Assembly: GCF_016859285.1 (NCBI RefSeq)
Contig: NC_053404.1
Coordinates: forward strand, 580,001 to 644,000
Direction of reading: 5' to 3'
Origin: Xiphias gladius
Taxonomy: Eukaryota > Chordata > Actinopteri > Istiophoriformes > Xiphiidae
Length of the DNA stretch: 64,000 nucleotides
The translations under genes and the position numbers were made by a program. This document shows, in pieces, positions 1 through 21,040 of this stretch; the first letter of the stretch is position 1, and each line of letters starts with the position of its first letter. The notes below the pieces were generated by a model. That model saw only the letters and a program-made list of their open reading frames with translations, searched no databases and was not told where the DNA came from.

Positions 1-33
1 GCATGTTTTAGAACCGTTGATCTTCAGGATTTA

Positions 34-5769
<5,736 letters not shown>

Positions 5770-6345
5770 GACTGCACTCTGTCCTCTGCAGAAACTGAAG
5801 TGCGACCAGCCACGGATCTCTGTAAACACGGAAACCTGCAGGAAACCACGTGACTCCGCAGAGATCCACCACGGAGGCTCCACTCTGACCCCGTTTCCGG
5901 GTGCCAGCGCTGCGCTAAACCTACATCCAGCTTTGCTTCCTTGTGGCCTGACTCAGAGCTGAAACTCTGCCTCCAGTGGTGCGGATGTGGAACAAACGTG
6001 CCATTAATCAAATCACACCGACGCAGGTGATGTGGCGTAAAGCTGGGGCTTTGGGGGCCCCGGAGGTCTGCGGCCCCGGAGGTCTGCGGCCCCTGGGCGG
6101 TTGCCTTCTTTCGCCCGCTCGGTGATCCGGGCTCGCTCCCTCACGAAGCCGCGGCGTCGCGCACATCGGGTGCGGCATAGACGATCTTTGCGCGGCAGCG
6201 TCTTGACGTGTCGCCGGGGGGAGGATGGGGGTGAGGGAAGTTTCGATCTTGAACAGTCCGCGGTCTGAAGCGGGCTTCGTGCGCTCCACGTAGTTCTCTC
6301 TGACCCAGGAACCATGTCCGCGCTGCGGCGCGGCGGCAGGTCAAC
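5770..6345. promoter_or_regulatory. Shared promoter interval between nsmaf and tmem241
   Basis: The two start codons are head to head, 576 bp apart. The tmem241-proximal half (about 6050-6340) is GC- and CpG-rich, as expected of a CpG-island bidirectional promoter. A dispersed GC-rich repeat sits inside it at about 6003-6105. I see no obvious TATA box and no transcription start can be fixed. Function is inferred from layout and base composition. Confidence 0.55.
6003..6105 (-). repeat. Dispersed 'CCAGGGGCCCC' repeat, copy in the nsmaf/tmem241 promoter
   Basis: Read on the minus strand this runs GGCAACCGCCCAGGGGCC, a 16-base GGGGCCGCAGACCTCC unit repeated, then CCCCCAAAGCCCC and TTTACGCCACATCA. 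The order of blocks is the same as at 17825-17897 and, more weakly, 5165-5245, so the three are copies of one element. I know of no coding capacity for it. Family name unknown to me. Confidence 0.65.
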
Positions 6346-6417
6346 ATGCAGTGGAGGAGACACGTCGCCGGCTTCGCTTTCTGCTTCGTCTTCGTTGTGT
6401 CTTGCTTCACGAATAAG
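6314..6417 (+). other. Upstream ATG overlapping the tmem241 start, other frame
   Basis: An ATG at 6314-6316 in strong context (ACCATGT) lies 32 nt before the tmem241 start and in a different frame. It stays open to the end of exon 1, so it would run across the true start. It lies in the mRNA only if transcription begins upstream of 6314, which cannot be seen here. Confidence 0.4.
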
Positions 6418-9400
6418 GTGAGTGTTCAGCGGACTCCGGTCAGAAAACACGAGTTTTAACTTCGGGTCGTCAGCTCAGAGGCCCCGTGAAAACGCAGTAA
6501 GTCCGGAACACGGCTCGACTTTCACCGTGGCCCGAATACAGAGCCTCCCAGTCTCAGACCAGACTCAGTTAGACCTCATCGTCAGTAAAAACCAGCAGGC
6601 GAACATGACCCGGAGACCCGGAGGCCCCGAGGCCACGGGACCCGTCAAAGCATCAACACGACCTGCTCTTATTTTGGTAGAAACCTGTTGCAGGAAGTAA
6701 AAACTAAAAAGTCAGTTTAAAAAAGAAAAGCCCACCACTAATCAATAGCAGTCAGAGTGGAGAACTGATCGGTGAGCAGCTGGCAGGTTGGATGAGCAGA
6801 ATCGCGACGGGGGTTTGGTTGCACACGGGGGGGCCACGACTCGAATTACAGCTGTTCTTTTCTTCTTCCTTCCAGTTCGTCCTGTCCGTGTTAAAATTCA
6901 CCTTTCCAACCTTATTCCAGGGGTGAGTAGCTGGATACTGTACGTTTCACGGTGCAATGTCAGTTCCCTCACAGGTGGCCCGCTGCTCGTGTGTCAGTCC
7001 TCGAGGGCTGCAGCCAGCGAGTCTCCCCACCGTCGACTCGCTTTGCAGATTGTTCTTGCGACGGATGCTTGTGTCGCTGCAGCCCCAGAAAACGGGGGTT
7101 GGTCCCGTTTCCTGAAGTCGTCGAACCCGTGACGACCGACCGACCGACCGACCGACCGACGATGAACAGCGGCGGGTCGTTTTTGTGTCGACTAATCGAT
7201 GCAGCTGTGAATCGTAAACGTGTGTCATTGTGATGAGGGCTCGGGGAGTCCGGCGTGTCTGTTCACTAACTGGACCAAACTGCTAACTTTTTCAGATGGC
7301 AGACGTCCGTCGGGGCCGTCCTGCTCCTGCTCTGCGGAAAGCTGGGGTGGGTGGAGCTGAGCCGCATCAGCAGGTACGTTCCGCAGCCGACCGCGGGATT
7401 CACTGGCGTGGCGCCGGTTGCTCCGTCTGACGTGCCTGACTGTTGTGTTGCAGGTCCGCGGCGCTGCCCTGGATCCCAGCCTCCCTCCTGTTTGTGGGGA
7501 ACATATATGCCGGTTCCAGGGCCTTGTCTCGCATCGTACGTCCCCCCCCACACTCATTAACGCCACCTACACTAACGTGAAGGGCTGCGGCCGAGCTCAG
7601 GCCTCATGCCTGTTGGACGCACGGTATCAGCTGACTGGCCTGCCGGTGACATGTCCGTTTCTCTCTGCGTGCAGGACATCCCCTTTTTCTTCACGCTCCA
7701 GAACTGCTCTCACGTCGTCAGCCACGTGATCCTGAGGGTCGCCCACGGACAGGTAAGTGCACGCACGGGTGCGCCGTCTGGCACGTACAGGCTTTGCCGG
7801 CGCGGTGCGCTGACACGCGGCTCTCGTCTCTCTCTGCGCCCACAGAAGACGCAGCGGCTGAAGTCGATCAGGTCGGTGCTTTTTCTTTCGCATGACAAGA
7901 CCACGAAAAGGTGGCAGAGGTCGGGAGGCGCACTGCATGTCGGTTCTCACATGACAGGAGCACACTTGGGTCAACACCACAGTGATGGTGACACAGTCGT
8001 GTGCCGAGCTCTGGATCCGCTCGGCAGTAAAACGGGAATAAGAGCGTCTTCACCTCTTCTTCTTCTTCTTCTTCTTCCTACAGCATATGTCTCCTGCTGC
8101 TTTCGGCCATCAACCTCCCCCTCTGCGACCCGAAGGTAAGGTCGTGTCTCGTCCACAGCGTCCTGATCGGGGGGAACCCGGGTGGTTTGGGGTCATTAAT
8201 CCGGTCTCTTCTCTGCAGTTCGATTACGGCGGTTACCTGTGGGCCGTTGGTCACCTGCTCTGCGTCGGTAAGTCTGCTTCGATTCGTCGAAGTCTCGAAC
8301 TTTGCTTGTGTCTGTTTCGTGACCTCTTCGGCGTCGTCGCGCATTAAAAGAACAACCACCCCAAACCCATGCAGCCACGGCTGAGACGTTACACTGCTAA
8401 ACTGGGTGAAATAACGCAGCCCTGCTGCTGAGACGTAGACGCCGAGTTCGGCGTCAGCGTCAGGAGGGTGAACGCAGATGCCGCACCATGAACTGTTCCA
8501 GTCTAAAGCCCCAGGTGTTCTGATGCATGTTGCAGGTGGATACAGGGTGTTTCAGGTGCACTACAAGCCCAGTAACTTGAGGTAAGTGTGAGCCCGTCTG
8601 ATGGCAGTGGAAAACCAACACTGTCCCTTCTCTCACACCAAGTTGTCCAAGCTCGCTGCTGACTCTCTGTCTCGCTCTGTTGGCGGGGATTTTGTTGTAG
8701 TGACCTTGAACAGCAGTGCATTAACTACTGGTTCAGGTAAGAAGAAACTCTTCTACATGATACGGATCTGAGGCTCGTGTAACTGTAGTGATCTTTACTG
8801 GAGCTCGCTCCCATCTAACCCGAGGATCTATAGTCATTCCTTCATTTGAGAAATTAAAGGGGAGCACGAGGAGTCAAGGTCAGCAAGAAAATTGCAGGAG
8901 CAGCTCCTCGACCACGTTAGGGGGGGTGTTAAAGGGCCTTTACCGGGCAACGCACAGGAACCAGGAATTTCCTGTTACGCACAAATTGGAGCCACCTTCC
9001 TGAAAATATTCCGAATAAACGATAATACTCGACGCCTCTGTTAAAGGAGCGAGGGGTCTGCTGGCGCTAGCCGACAGCCGCTAAGTGGTTTTGACTCATT
9101 CAATGTGAGAAGACAGTGAAAAACCTTAACCTTGTGCACATCAGAACATCAAAATGTGACCTAGTGCAGCGTCAGGTGTTTTCTCAGGTGACTAACCAGA
9201 CCTCTTCCTGCCTGTAAATGACAGTGTACTGCTGCTGGCCGCGGCTGCTCATCCCACAGGTATGAATGAGCCCGTACAGGTGTTGCATGTTTCTCACTTG
9301 GGTAAATGCTAAGCTAATAACGGTCCAGCGGCCCGATGGAGATTCCTCCTGCTAGAATGGTTTCTCTTTTGACTGAGCGGACCGCAGGTTCACACGGTCT

Positions 9401-10411
9401 GTTGTGTTGTAGCGCTGATGTCAGCCCAGGACTACATGTGTTCCTGTGTTTCTCCGTAGGGGACCTCGTGGGTGCCCTGGAGTTCCCCTCCCTTCAGTCT
9501 CACACGTTTCACTGCGGTTGCTGTGCCAGGTATTGTGCAGTTTTGTTTCTCTTCTGGTTAGTCGACAACACGATACTGTGTTTATTGTATATTTAGAGGA
9601 GCCGCTCACAGTTGCTGCGATCAAACTCTCAAATCCTCCGGGTTCTGCTCCACCAAATAATCTCCCTGCTTAACGGGGGTGGAGCGGCACGGGTAGAGGA
9701 CGCATTGTACGGGATTAGAGGAGAAGGTGCTTTTACCTTCGTCGTTTGATGAAGAGCCCAGGCTGCCAACGTGAGCTCGGAGAGGTGCACGACGCCACCA
9801 GCAGTGAGCTATTCGTGACGCGTGGAGGCAGACGTACAGATGCTGATACTAAGTTATAGGCTTGTACAGAACGTAGATCATCGAGTAGTAAAGTCCTGTA
9901 AAAGGTGCAGGAGTGCCAGCCTGAAAGTTTAAATTTGACTTCTGCTCTTATTTCCGTACTAGAGATTCCTGTGTCGGTAAAGCTGTGACACTTTGCCCTC
10001 TATCGATCCAGGAAGCCATTTTCTTTTCAAACTAGACAGTTTCTGTGCTCTGAGGTCTGTTTGACTTTGGGTGTGTCTCACTCCGCAGTGCACTGCTGGG
10101 CTTTTTGTTGCTGTTGGCCACAGTCAAACTAAAAAGTGGACTGTCCCAAGAGCACTTTGGGATCTGGAATTTTTTGTCCAAGGTGAATGTTCATTGCATT
10201 TTAATTTAAATTTGAACACTCGTAATTAACAGAGTTAAAAGAACGTATAATTGTGTTTCACCAAAAGCCAAAACAATCAGTTTTACCTACCAGATAAAAC
10301 CAAGTAACCCACAGCTGTGGTCCTTCCCTCCCAGGTCACTGCCATGTCCCTCTCCCCGTTTATTTTCTCCATGGACAGCAATGCTCCATCTCTGATGTGG
10401 TGAGTGGCTCG

Positions 10412-10443
<32 letters not shown>

Positions 10444-10806
10444 CCGCCTGCCTTCCCTGCTGCATGATGTGTCAGTCTGATCTGTTTTCATGTTCAGAAG
10501 AATGAAAGTGATCACTGAATAATTCCAGTTGTTGTTAAAGTGCTAGTGTGTTGTACTGTTTTTAGGAGGCGTCTGATGAACGCAGGAAGGAAAAATGTGG
10601 AACTATCCGCTTGGCTAAACTCTCCGTCATTTGCTACTTTTTGCCAGATTGAACACGTTTGAAACGTAACTTTCAGATGCCTTGGAACTAGACGATCATG
10701 ATTAAGCCGCTGACGATGTTTCCTGTTCTCATCCGGTTGCAGTGTGGTCATCAGTCATGCCGGGGAGGCCCTGCTGGTGTATTCTGACAGAGAACCTCAG
10801 CTGTGA
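6346..10806 (+). CDS. tmem241: Transmembrane protein 241, nucleotide-sugar-transporter-like, 15 coding exons
   Basis: TMEM241 is a multi-pass protein of the drug/metabolite and nucleotide-sugar transporter group, related to fungal VRG4/GONST-type carriers and likely in the Golgi. Exons: 6346-6417, 6876-6922, 7296-7373, 7454-7535, 7675-7752, 7846-7871, 8084-8135, 8219-8267, 8536-8581, 8701-8736, 9225-9259, 9460-9529, 10089-10182, 10335-10399, 10743-10806. They sum to 894 nt, 297 residues (human about 296). Start MQWRRHVAGFAFCFVFVVSC resembles the mammalian start. NKFVLSVLKFTFPTLFQG, ALPWIPASLLFVGNIYAGSR and HAGEALLVYSDRE are strongly conserved. The membrane segments are Leu/Phe-rich runs in most exons. 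The 26-nt exon 6 uses an unusual donor, GTCGGT. A (CTT)n tract makes up most of the polypyrimidine run before exon 7. The gene is compact, about 4.5 kb. Confidence 0.95.
7129..7162 (+). repeat. (CGAC)n microsatellite, tmem241 intron 2
   Basis: About eight GACC/CGAC units. It lies just upstream of a short 'gactaatcgatgcagct' block like the right edge of the repeat at 27435-27685. Confidence 0.9.
8048..8077 (+). repeat. (CTT)n microsatellite in the tmem241 exon 7 acceptor tract
   Basis: Tandem CTT units end a few bases before the CAG at 8081-8083. They form the polypyrimidine tract of that 3' splice site. Confidence 0.85.
10411..10452 (+). repeat. (CTGC)n microsatellite in tmem241 intron 14
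   Basis: About nine tandem GCCT/CTGC units with one interruption near the 3' end, starting about 10 bases after the exon 14 donor. Confidence 0.9.
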
Positions 10807-10897
10807 TGATCCCACAACTTGCCCTTCATGATGTTCTTCTCTCACATTACTTTGTCTGTCATCTCCCCCCGTGTGTACTGTGATAACTCGCTGACCA

Positions 10898-10903
10898 AAT
10901 AAA
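10898..10903 (+). terminator. Polyadenylation signal of tmem241
   Basis: AATAAA 92 bases after the tmem241 stop codon. It faces the rbbp8 signal 218 bases away, so the two genes converge. Confidence 0.75.
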
Positions 10904-11121
10904 ATGATCTTGTCAATGTGTTCTAGTCTCCCAGGTCAGGTCCCTGATGTACCGCATCTAGTTTTTAATGTAGATGACTGAATTTAGATTCAACGTACGG
11001 TGTAAAAGCCTTGTTCTTCACATGACCTTGATATAATTTCATCAAACATTTGTGATTACGCTCAATGTGACTGAATGAAGACCTGCGACATTTACAACCC
11101 TCCACAGACACGCAGTTATCT

Positions 11122-11127
11122 TTTATT
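11122..11127 (-). terminator. Polyadenylation signal of rbbp8
   Basis: TTTATT on the plus strand, i.e. AATAAA on the rbbp8 strand, about 210 bases after the rbbp8 stop codon. Confidence 0.65.
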
Positions 11128-11262
11128 TATCCAAACATAGCTCAGACATACTTAGTTTCTACACAAACAAATTAACCTGCCAAACTTGAGGAGCCTGCTG
11201 TTGAAATGAAAGAAGAGGACACATTCTTCGGAGGCGTCGCTGTACTCCTCAGTGCAGTTTTA

Positions 11263-17272
<6,010 letters not shown>

Positions 17273-17400
17273 CCTCCCCTTCCCTGCTCAAACGCAGCCG
17301 GCCCCCCTGAACCCGCCCACACCGGCTGGGGAAGAAAGAGCAGCGTTCACAACACACCTCTCTATGAAGTTAGGATAGTGCACGTTGGCCTCTCGTTGCC

Positions 17401-17403
<3 letters not shown>

Positions 17404-17433
<30 letters not shown>
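17404..17433 (+). repeat. (CA)n microsatellite
   Basis: About 15 uninterrupted CA units in the probable rbbp8 first intron. Confidence 0.95.
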
Positions 17434-17436
<3 letters not shown>

Positions 17437-17824
17437 CCACGACATTACGCTACGAGCTCGGCCTTACTTCTGTCTCGTCAATCCGGCTGCACTGAACGTT
17501 AATATTTTGGTTCACATCCCTCAGTCCTCAACGTTCCCGTCTTTGTGTCACGTACTTTATATTCGCTTGGCTATGAAGAGGGACGTTATTTCCCATAGTG
17601 GTTTAGCTCGTGTTTACCAGTGTCCCCAGTCTGTTCGTCCCGCACAGGATGAAGCTAACCGCGACACACAGAGACCATGTCCGCTCGGCCCCGGGCAGTG
17701 TCTCTCAGGTATCAGCGGTCACTCGCAGAGTCACAGAGGCAGCGTCGGGTCCTCCGAGAGACCGGTAACCAGCGATGTGGGAAAAACCCGCGTCAAGGCT
17801 CCGTCACCAACCGGGCAGGCAGGC

Positions 17825-17897
17825 TGGGCAACGGCCCAGGGGCCCCAGATCCCCAGGGGCCCCCTAAAGCCCCGGGTTTACTCCACATCATTCGATT
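17825..17897 (+). repeat. Dispersed 'CCAGGGGCCCC' repeat, copy upstream of rbbp8
   Basis: GGGCAACGGCCCAGGGGCCC, then CCCCAGGGGCCCCCTAAAGC and GGGTTTACTCCACATCA. This is the clearest of three copies in the window and serves as the local reference for the family. Confidence 0.65.
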
Positions 17898-18149
17898 AAA
17901 CACAGTTCTGTTGGAAATTTGCTCCATTTGAAGTAGAATATCAACGAGAGCTGTCCTGCATCCTCCATCCTGTGGTCCTGGTCTGGTAGAGGGACTCTAG
18001 AGTCAAAGTCCGGTTTCCAGTCCTGAACTGTTTTACTTTACATTTGTTGTAAAGTTGTGTTTCATCAGATTGTTTTCATTTTTTTCTGTGTGTCACTAAT
18101 GAACAAACAGAAAACCTCTGGTAAGGTCATATTACCCCATCACAGGAGA

Positions 18150-18425
18150 ACCCGCGATTATTTTCATTATCTGACAGCTGTTGTCTTTAATAATCTATCG
18201 ACTGTTCGGTGAACAAAATGTCAGGAAACAGAGTTAAACAGCTTTTGTCAGAGCAACAGTCGAAAACCCAAAGACGTCGAGTCTGAGAAGAATCTGAGAA
18301 GGAACCAGGGAATTTCTGCTTGAAAAAAATGACTCAAGCGATTAATCAAACATCAGGATTGTTGCCAATTAATTTTCTGTCAATCATCTATTCAGTTAAT
18401 CAACTAATCGTTTCAGCTCTAGCGT
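18150..18425. repeat. Dispersed teleost repeat (type 'attaatcg')
   Basis: Starts near GCGATTATTTTCATTATCTG and ends near CAACTAATCGTTTCAGCTCT. In between are 'aaaatgtcaggaaaca', 'cgaaaacccaaagacgtc' and 'aaaaatgactcaagcgatta'. I recall this arrangement as a very common non-coding repeat of spiny-rayed fish. A second good copy lies at 27435-27685. Confidence 0.65.
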
Positions 18426-18615
18426 CCCGGTTGGTTTCTGGGTGCCATGCACAGTGGGGGTCAACAGAGGCCCAAGAGCAGATGTTTATCCCCGGAGCCC
18501 CCACAGGAGGTGAACCCGGCCCTGACCCGGACCTGCAGAGGGCAGAAGACCCGTTTCATCCGTAGTTATCAGATTCAGAAAACACCGCGAGAAACGCGGC
18601 CGCCGGTGAATTACC

Positions 18616-18990
18616 TGTATCGACTTGCGAGCCACCGGAACGAAAGCTGACACCTGAGAGACACAAACCGGGGCAGGACCTCCAACGCCGCCAACATTAG
18701 TGACGCTTCCCCTGCGTCGTTACGCACATTTTACCGCTTCACAGCAACAAACGCTGGCGCTGGTCTGATGACGCGACACCACAGCCGCGGCCGCTGGCCT
18801 CCGGACTTCACACGACTTACGCCGACGAGTCCGGGACACGGCGAGACTTCAGTCGGGCCTGAGGCAGGCGGGTCGACGTCTTAGCGCGGCGTCCGGAATC
18901 GGGTCCACAACGGTCTCAAAACTGGCGCGCCCCGCTGCATGCTGGGAAGCCTTCCTCTTCTTCTATAGCGGCCTCAGTGATGCAGTACCG
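18616..18990 (-). promoter_or_regulatory. CpG-rich block, candidate promoter and noncoding exon 1 of rbbp8
   Basis: About 18600-18950 is rich in CpG and includes NotI-like GCGGCCGC sequence (about 18786). On the minus strand a GATACAG/GTAATT donor ends a possible exon at 18616. That would splice to the acceptor at 17326 ahead of the rbbp8 start codon. Inferred from base composition and splice-site pairing. Confidence 0.45.
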
Positions 18991-19097
18991 CCACCTTCTG
19001 GTCGCAGTTGGTCCCGGGTCCAGTCTTAAGACCGGAACTGTTTTAGTTTGTATTTGTTGCTCATTGGTTGCAAGGTTGCGTTTGACCAAACTGCTCT

Positions 19098-19105
19098 AGA
19101 GAGAG

Positions 19106-19191
<86 letters not shown>

Positions 19192-19194
19192 TGT
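19098..19194 (+). repeat. Compound (GA)n(TG)n(GA)n microsatellite
   Basis: A GA run, about 25 TG units, then about 14 GA units and a short TG tail. It lies between the rbbp8 promoter and the fam168b 3' end. Long dinucleotide open frames across it are not genes. Confidence 0.95.
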
Positions 19195-19464
19195 GACTGA
19201 ACAGACAGAAAACGCGGAGCAAGGCTGAACCGTCCCATGGCGACAGTTCAGTAAGGCCGCGGCCAACTGGAACCGGATTTGTCAGCAACTCGGACATTTG
19301 TTCCGGTTTCAAATGTTGGAAAATAAGTGAGAGAGATTGAAGTTTGTGTGATTGACAAACTGTCCCACACCAACAAATCTCACATCCGCCTGCCAGGCGC
19401 CGCTCGGGGCCAACCCCCCCCCCCCAACAAGACAATACGGAGAACACTGCTTGACTATTTGTTT

Positions 19465-19470
19465 TTTATT
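19465..19470 (-). terminator. Candidate polyadenylation signal of fam168b
   Basis: TTTATT on the plus strand (AATAAA on the gene strand), about 1.57 kb beyond the fam168b stop. The family has a long 3'UTR, so the distance is plausible. Other candidates exist within the 3'UTR. Confidence 0.45.
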
Positions 19471-21040
19471 TTTGGTCTTTCTTTAGATTACAAAACAAGA
19501 GCCAAAATCACAAAAATAACATTTACAAAACAGATTATTCAACTGAGGTGACCGAGGCAACACAGAAGAGCATGTCTGCAGCAGTGATACTGGTGGGTTT
19601 TCCCCGAACCTCCAGGTTAAACAGCGAGCAATGTCAAAAGGTCAGACACCGTCACGCAGCGGTTTGAATTGGTGCCGTCACTCGGTGGAGCTTCCCACAG
19701 TCGCGTTTTCCTAACATGGCCACAGTCAGCGGTGGTTAAATGACGCAGCGCTGCAGAGCTAAGGGCGAACCGATTAACGTGACCTAGGTCGAAATTCAAA
19801 GCAGGTATGGAACCATTTCTAACGGTCAATATTTCAGTCCTCTTTCGTACAAACACAGCAACAGCACACACACCGCACACAGCACTGTTCCCGCTCATTC
19901 ACGCTCACTCAATGGGTGCGAATGATTTCGAAACGCATCCTCTGCTGTTTGTTTGTGGCGAAGAATCAGTGAGTAGTTTAAACATTGAAATCACCCGAAA
20001 GAGATTCAAGCAGGAAACAAAAGCTGCTTCAGACCTTTGGAAAAGTTGGTACTCTTCTCGTAAAACGTGCGGCGAGGCAGGACAAATAAAACACTAAGTG
20101 TTGGAATGGCCGTCAGTCGGAGGCACAAGCTCAAAGCCCCATCTCTCTCGTAAAATACAAAAATGGCGAGACATGATGCATACACGGCAACACTGAAAGA
20201 AACAATGGGAACCTAGCGTCACTTACCCAAACACAAAGCAGTGACGATAGCACAGTTTAGTTTGCATGAACTCAGGTTTCTTGTCTTTTCTTCTTTCACA
20301 TTTAAGACATGATCAGTGGTGATTCAGCATCGCAGATTTTTTTTTTTTTTTTTAAAGTTCCTTTGGATGTGTGCCTTTAGTTGATTTTGCATCTGTCACA
20401 GCAGGTAGATTGAGCTAGCATTACTTCGTGTATGTGTGTGCGTGCTTGTGTGCGTTTATTATATAGATATATACACACACACACAAACATATACACACAC
20501 ATACACATACATATACACACACACACACATGCATTCAACATCATGTGTGTCCCCCAAATGAAATAAAAAACAAAGAAAATAAAAATTCCAAACTCCCTTT
20601 TGTCACCACTTGAGAGTTGAAGCTATAAAAACCTGCATGAGAGTCCACCAAAGGTTTGCATGGAGGCTGTGCTGTTTGATGTGAGAAATGCAGCAGGTCG
20701 CAGAGGTGCTGGCGCTGGGGTGCGGCGTGGGATGCGGCCTTGTTCCGTTCAGAGGGGGTCAGGGGGACGGGCCTATTCTTCACCACCTCCCTCTCCGAAT
20801 GGGCCTCTTTCTATGTAGTTGGGTTCTGGATTCACATTATGCTTGAAGAAGAGTAACTGGTTGCAGACACCGTCAGGACAGGTCTTCACCCAGAGCGAAA
20901 AACACCGGAGTAGAGTGTGAATGCGTATCTACCGTCTTCTGACCTGCAGAGAGCAACGCGTAGAAATACAAAGTTTAAATCTGCACGTATGTTTGGTGAA
21001 TGGTCGTAGAGCCACGCGTCGTACTCACGCTTCCCTCTCT
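19471..21040 (-). other. Probable 3'UTR of fam168b
   Basis: No coding exon seen. The interval contains a T run at about 20337-20353 and a purine/pyrimidine AC-rich low-complexity zone at about 20450-20530. Assignment as 3'UTR rests on its position between the fam168b stop and the candidate polyadenylation signal. Confidence 0.5.

Larger units (their letters stand above)
17326..18615. other. Probable first intron of rbbp8
   Basis: No convincing coding region. On the minus strand TCTTTCTTCCCCAG ends at 17326, a strong acceptor leading into the exon that carries the rbbp8 ATG, so the 5'UTR is probably spliced. The stretch holds a (CA)n run at 17404-17433 and repeat copies at 17825-17897 and 18150-18425. 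Confidence 0.55.

Noticed and set aside
19026-19447. Frames with Ser-Leu and Thr-His dipeptide runs
   Set aside because: They are produced by the (GA)n(TG)n microsatellite.
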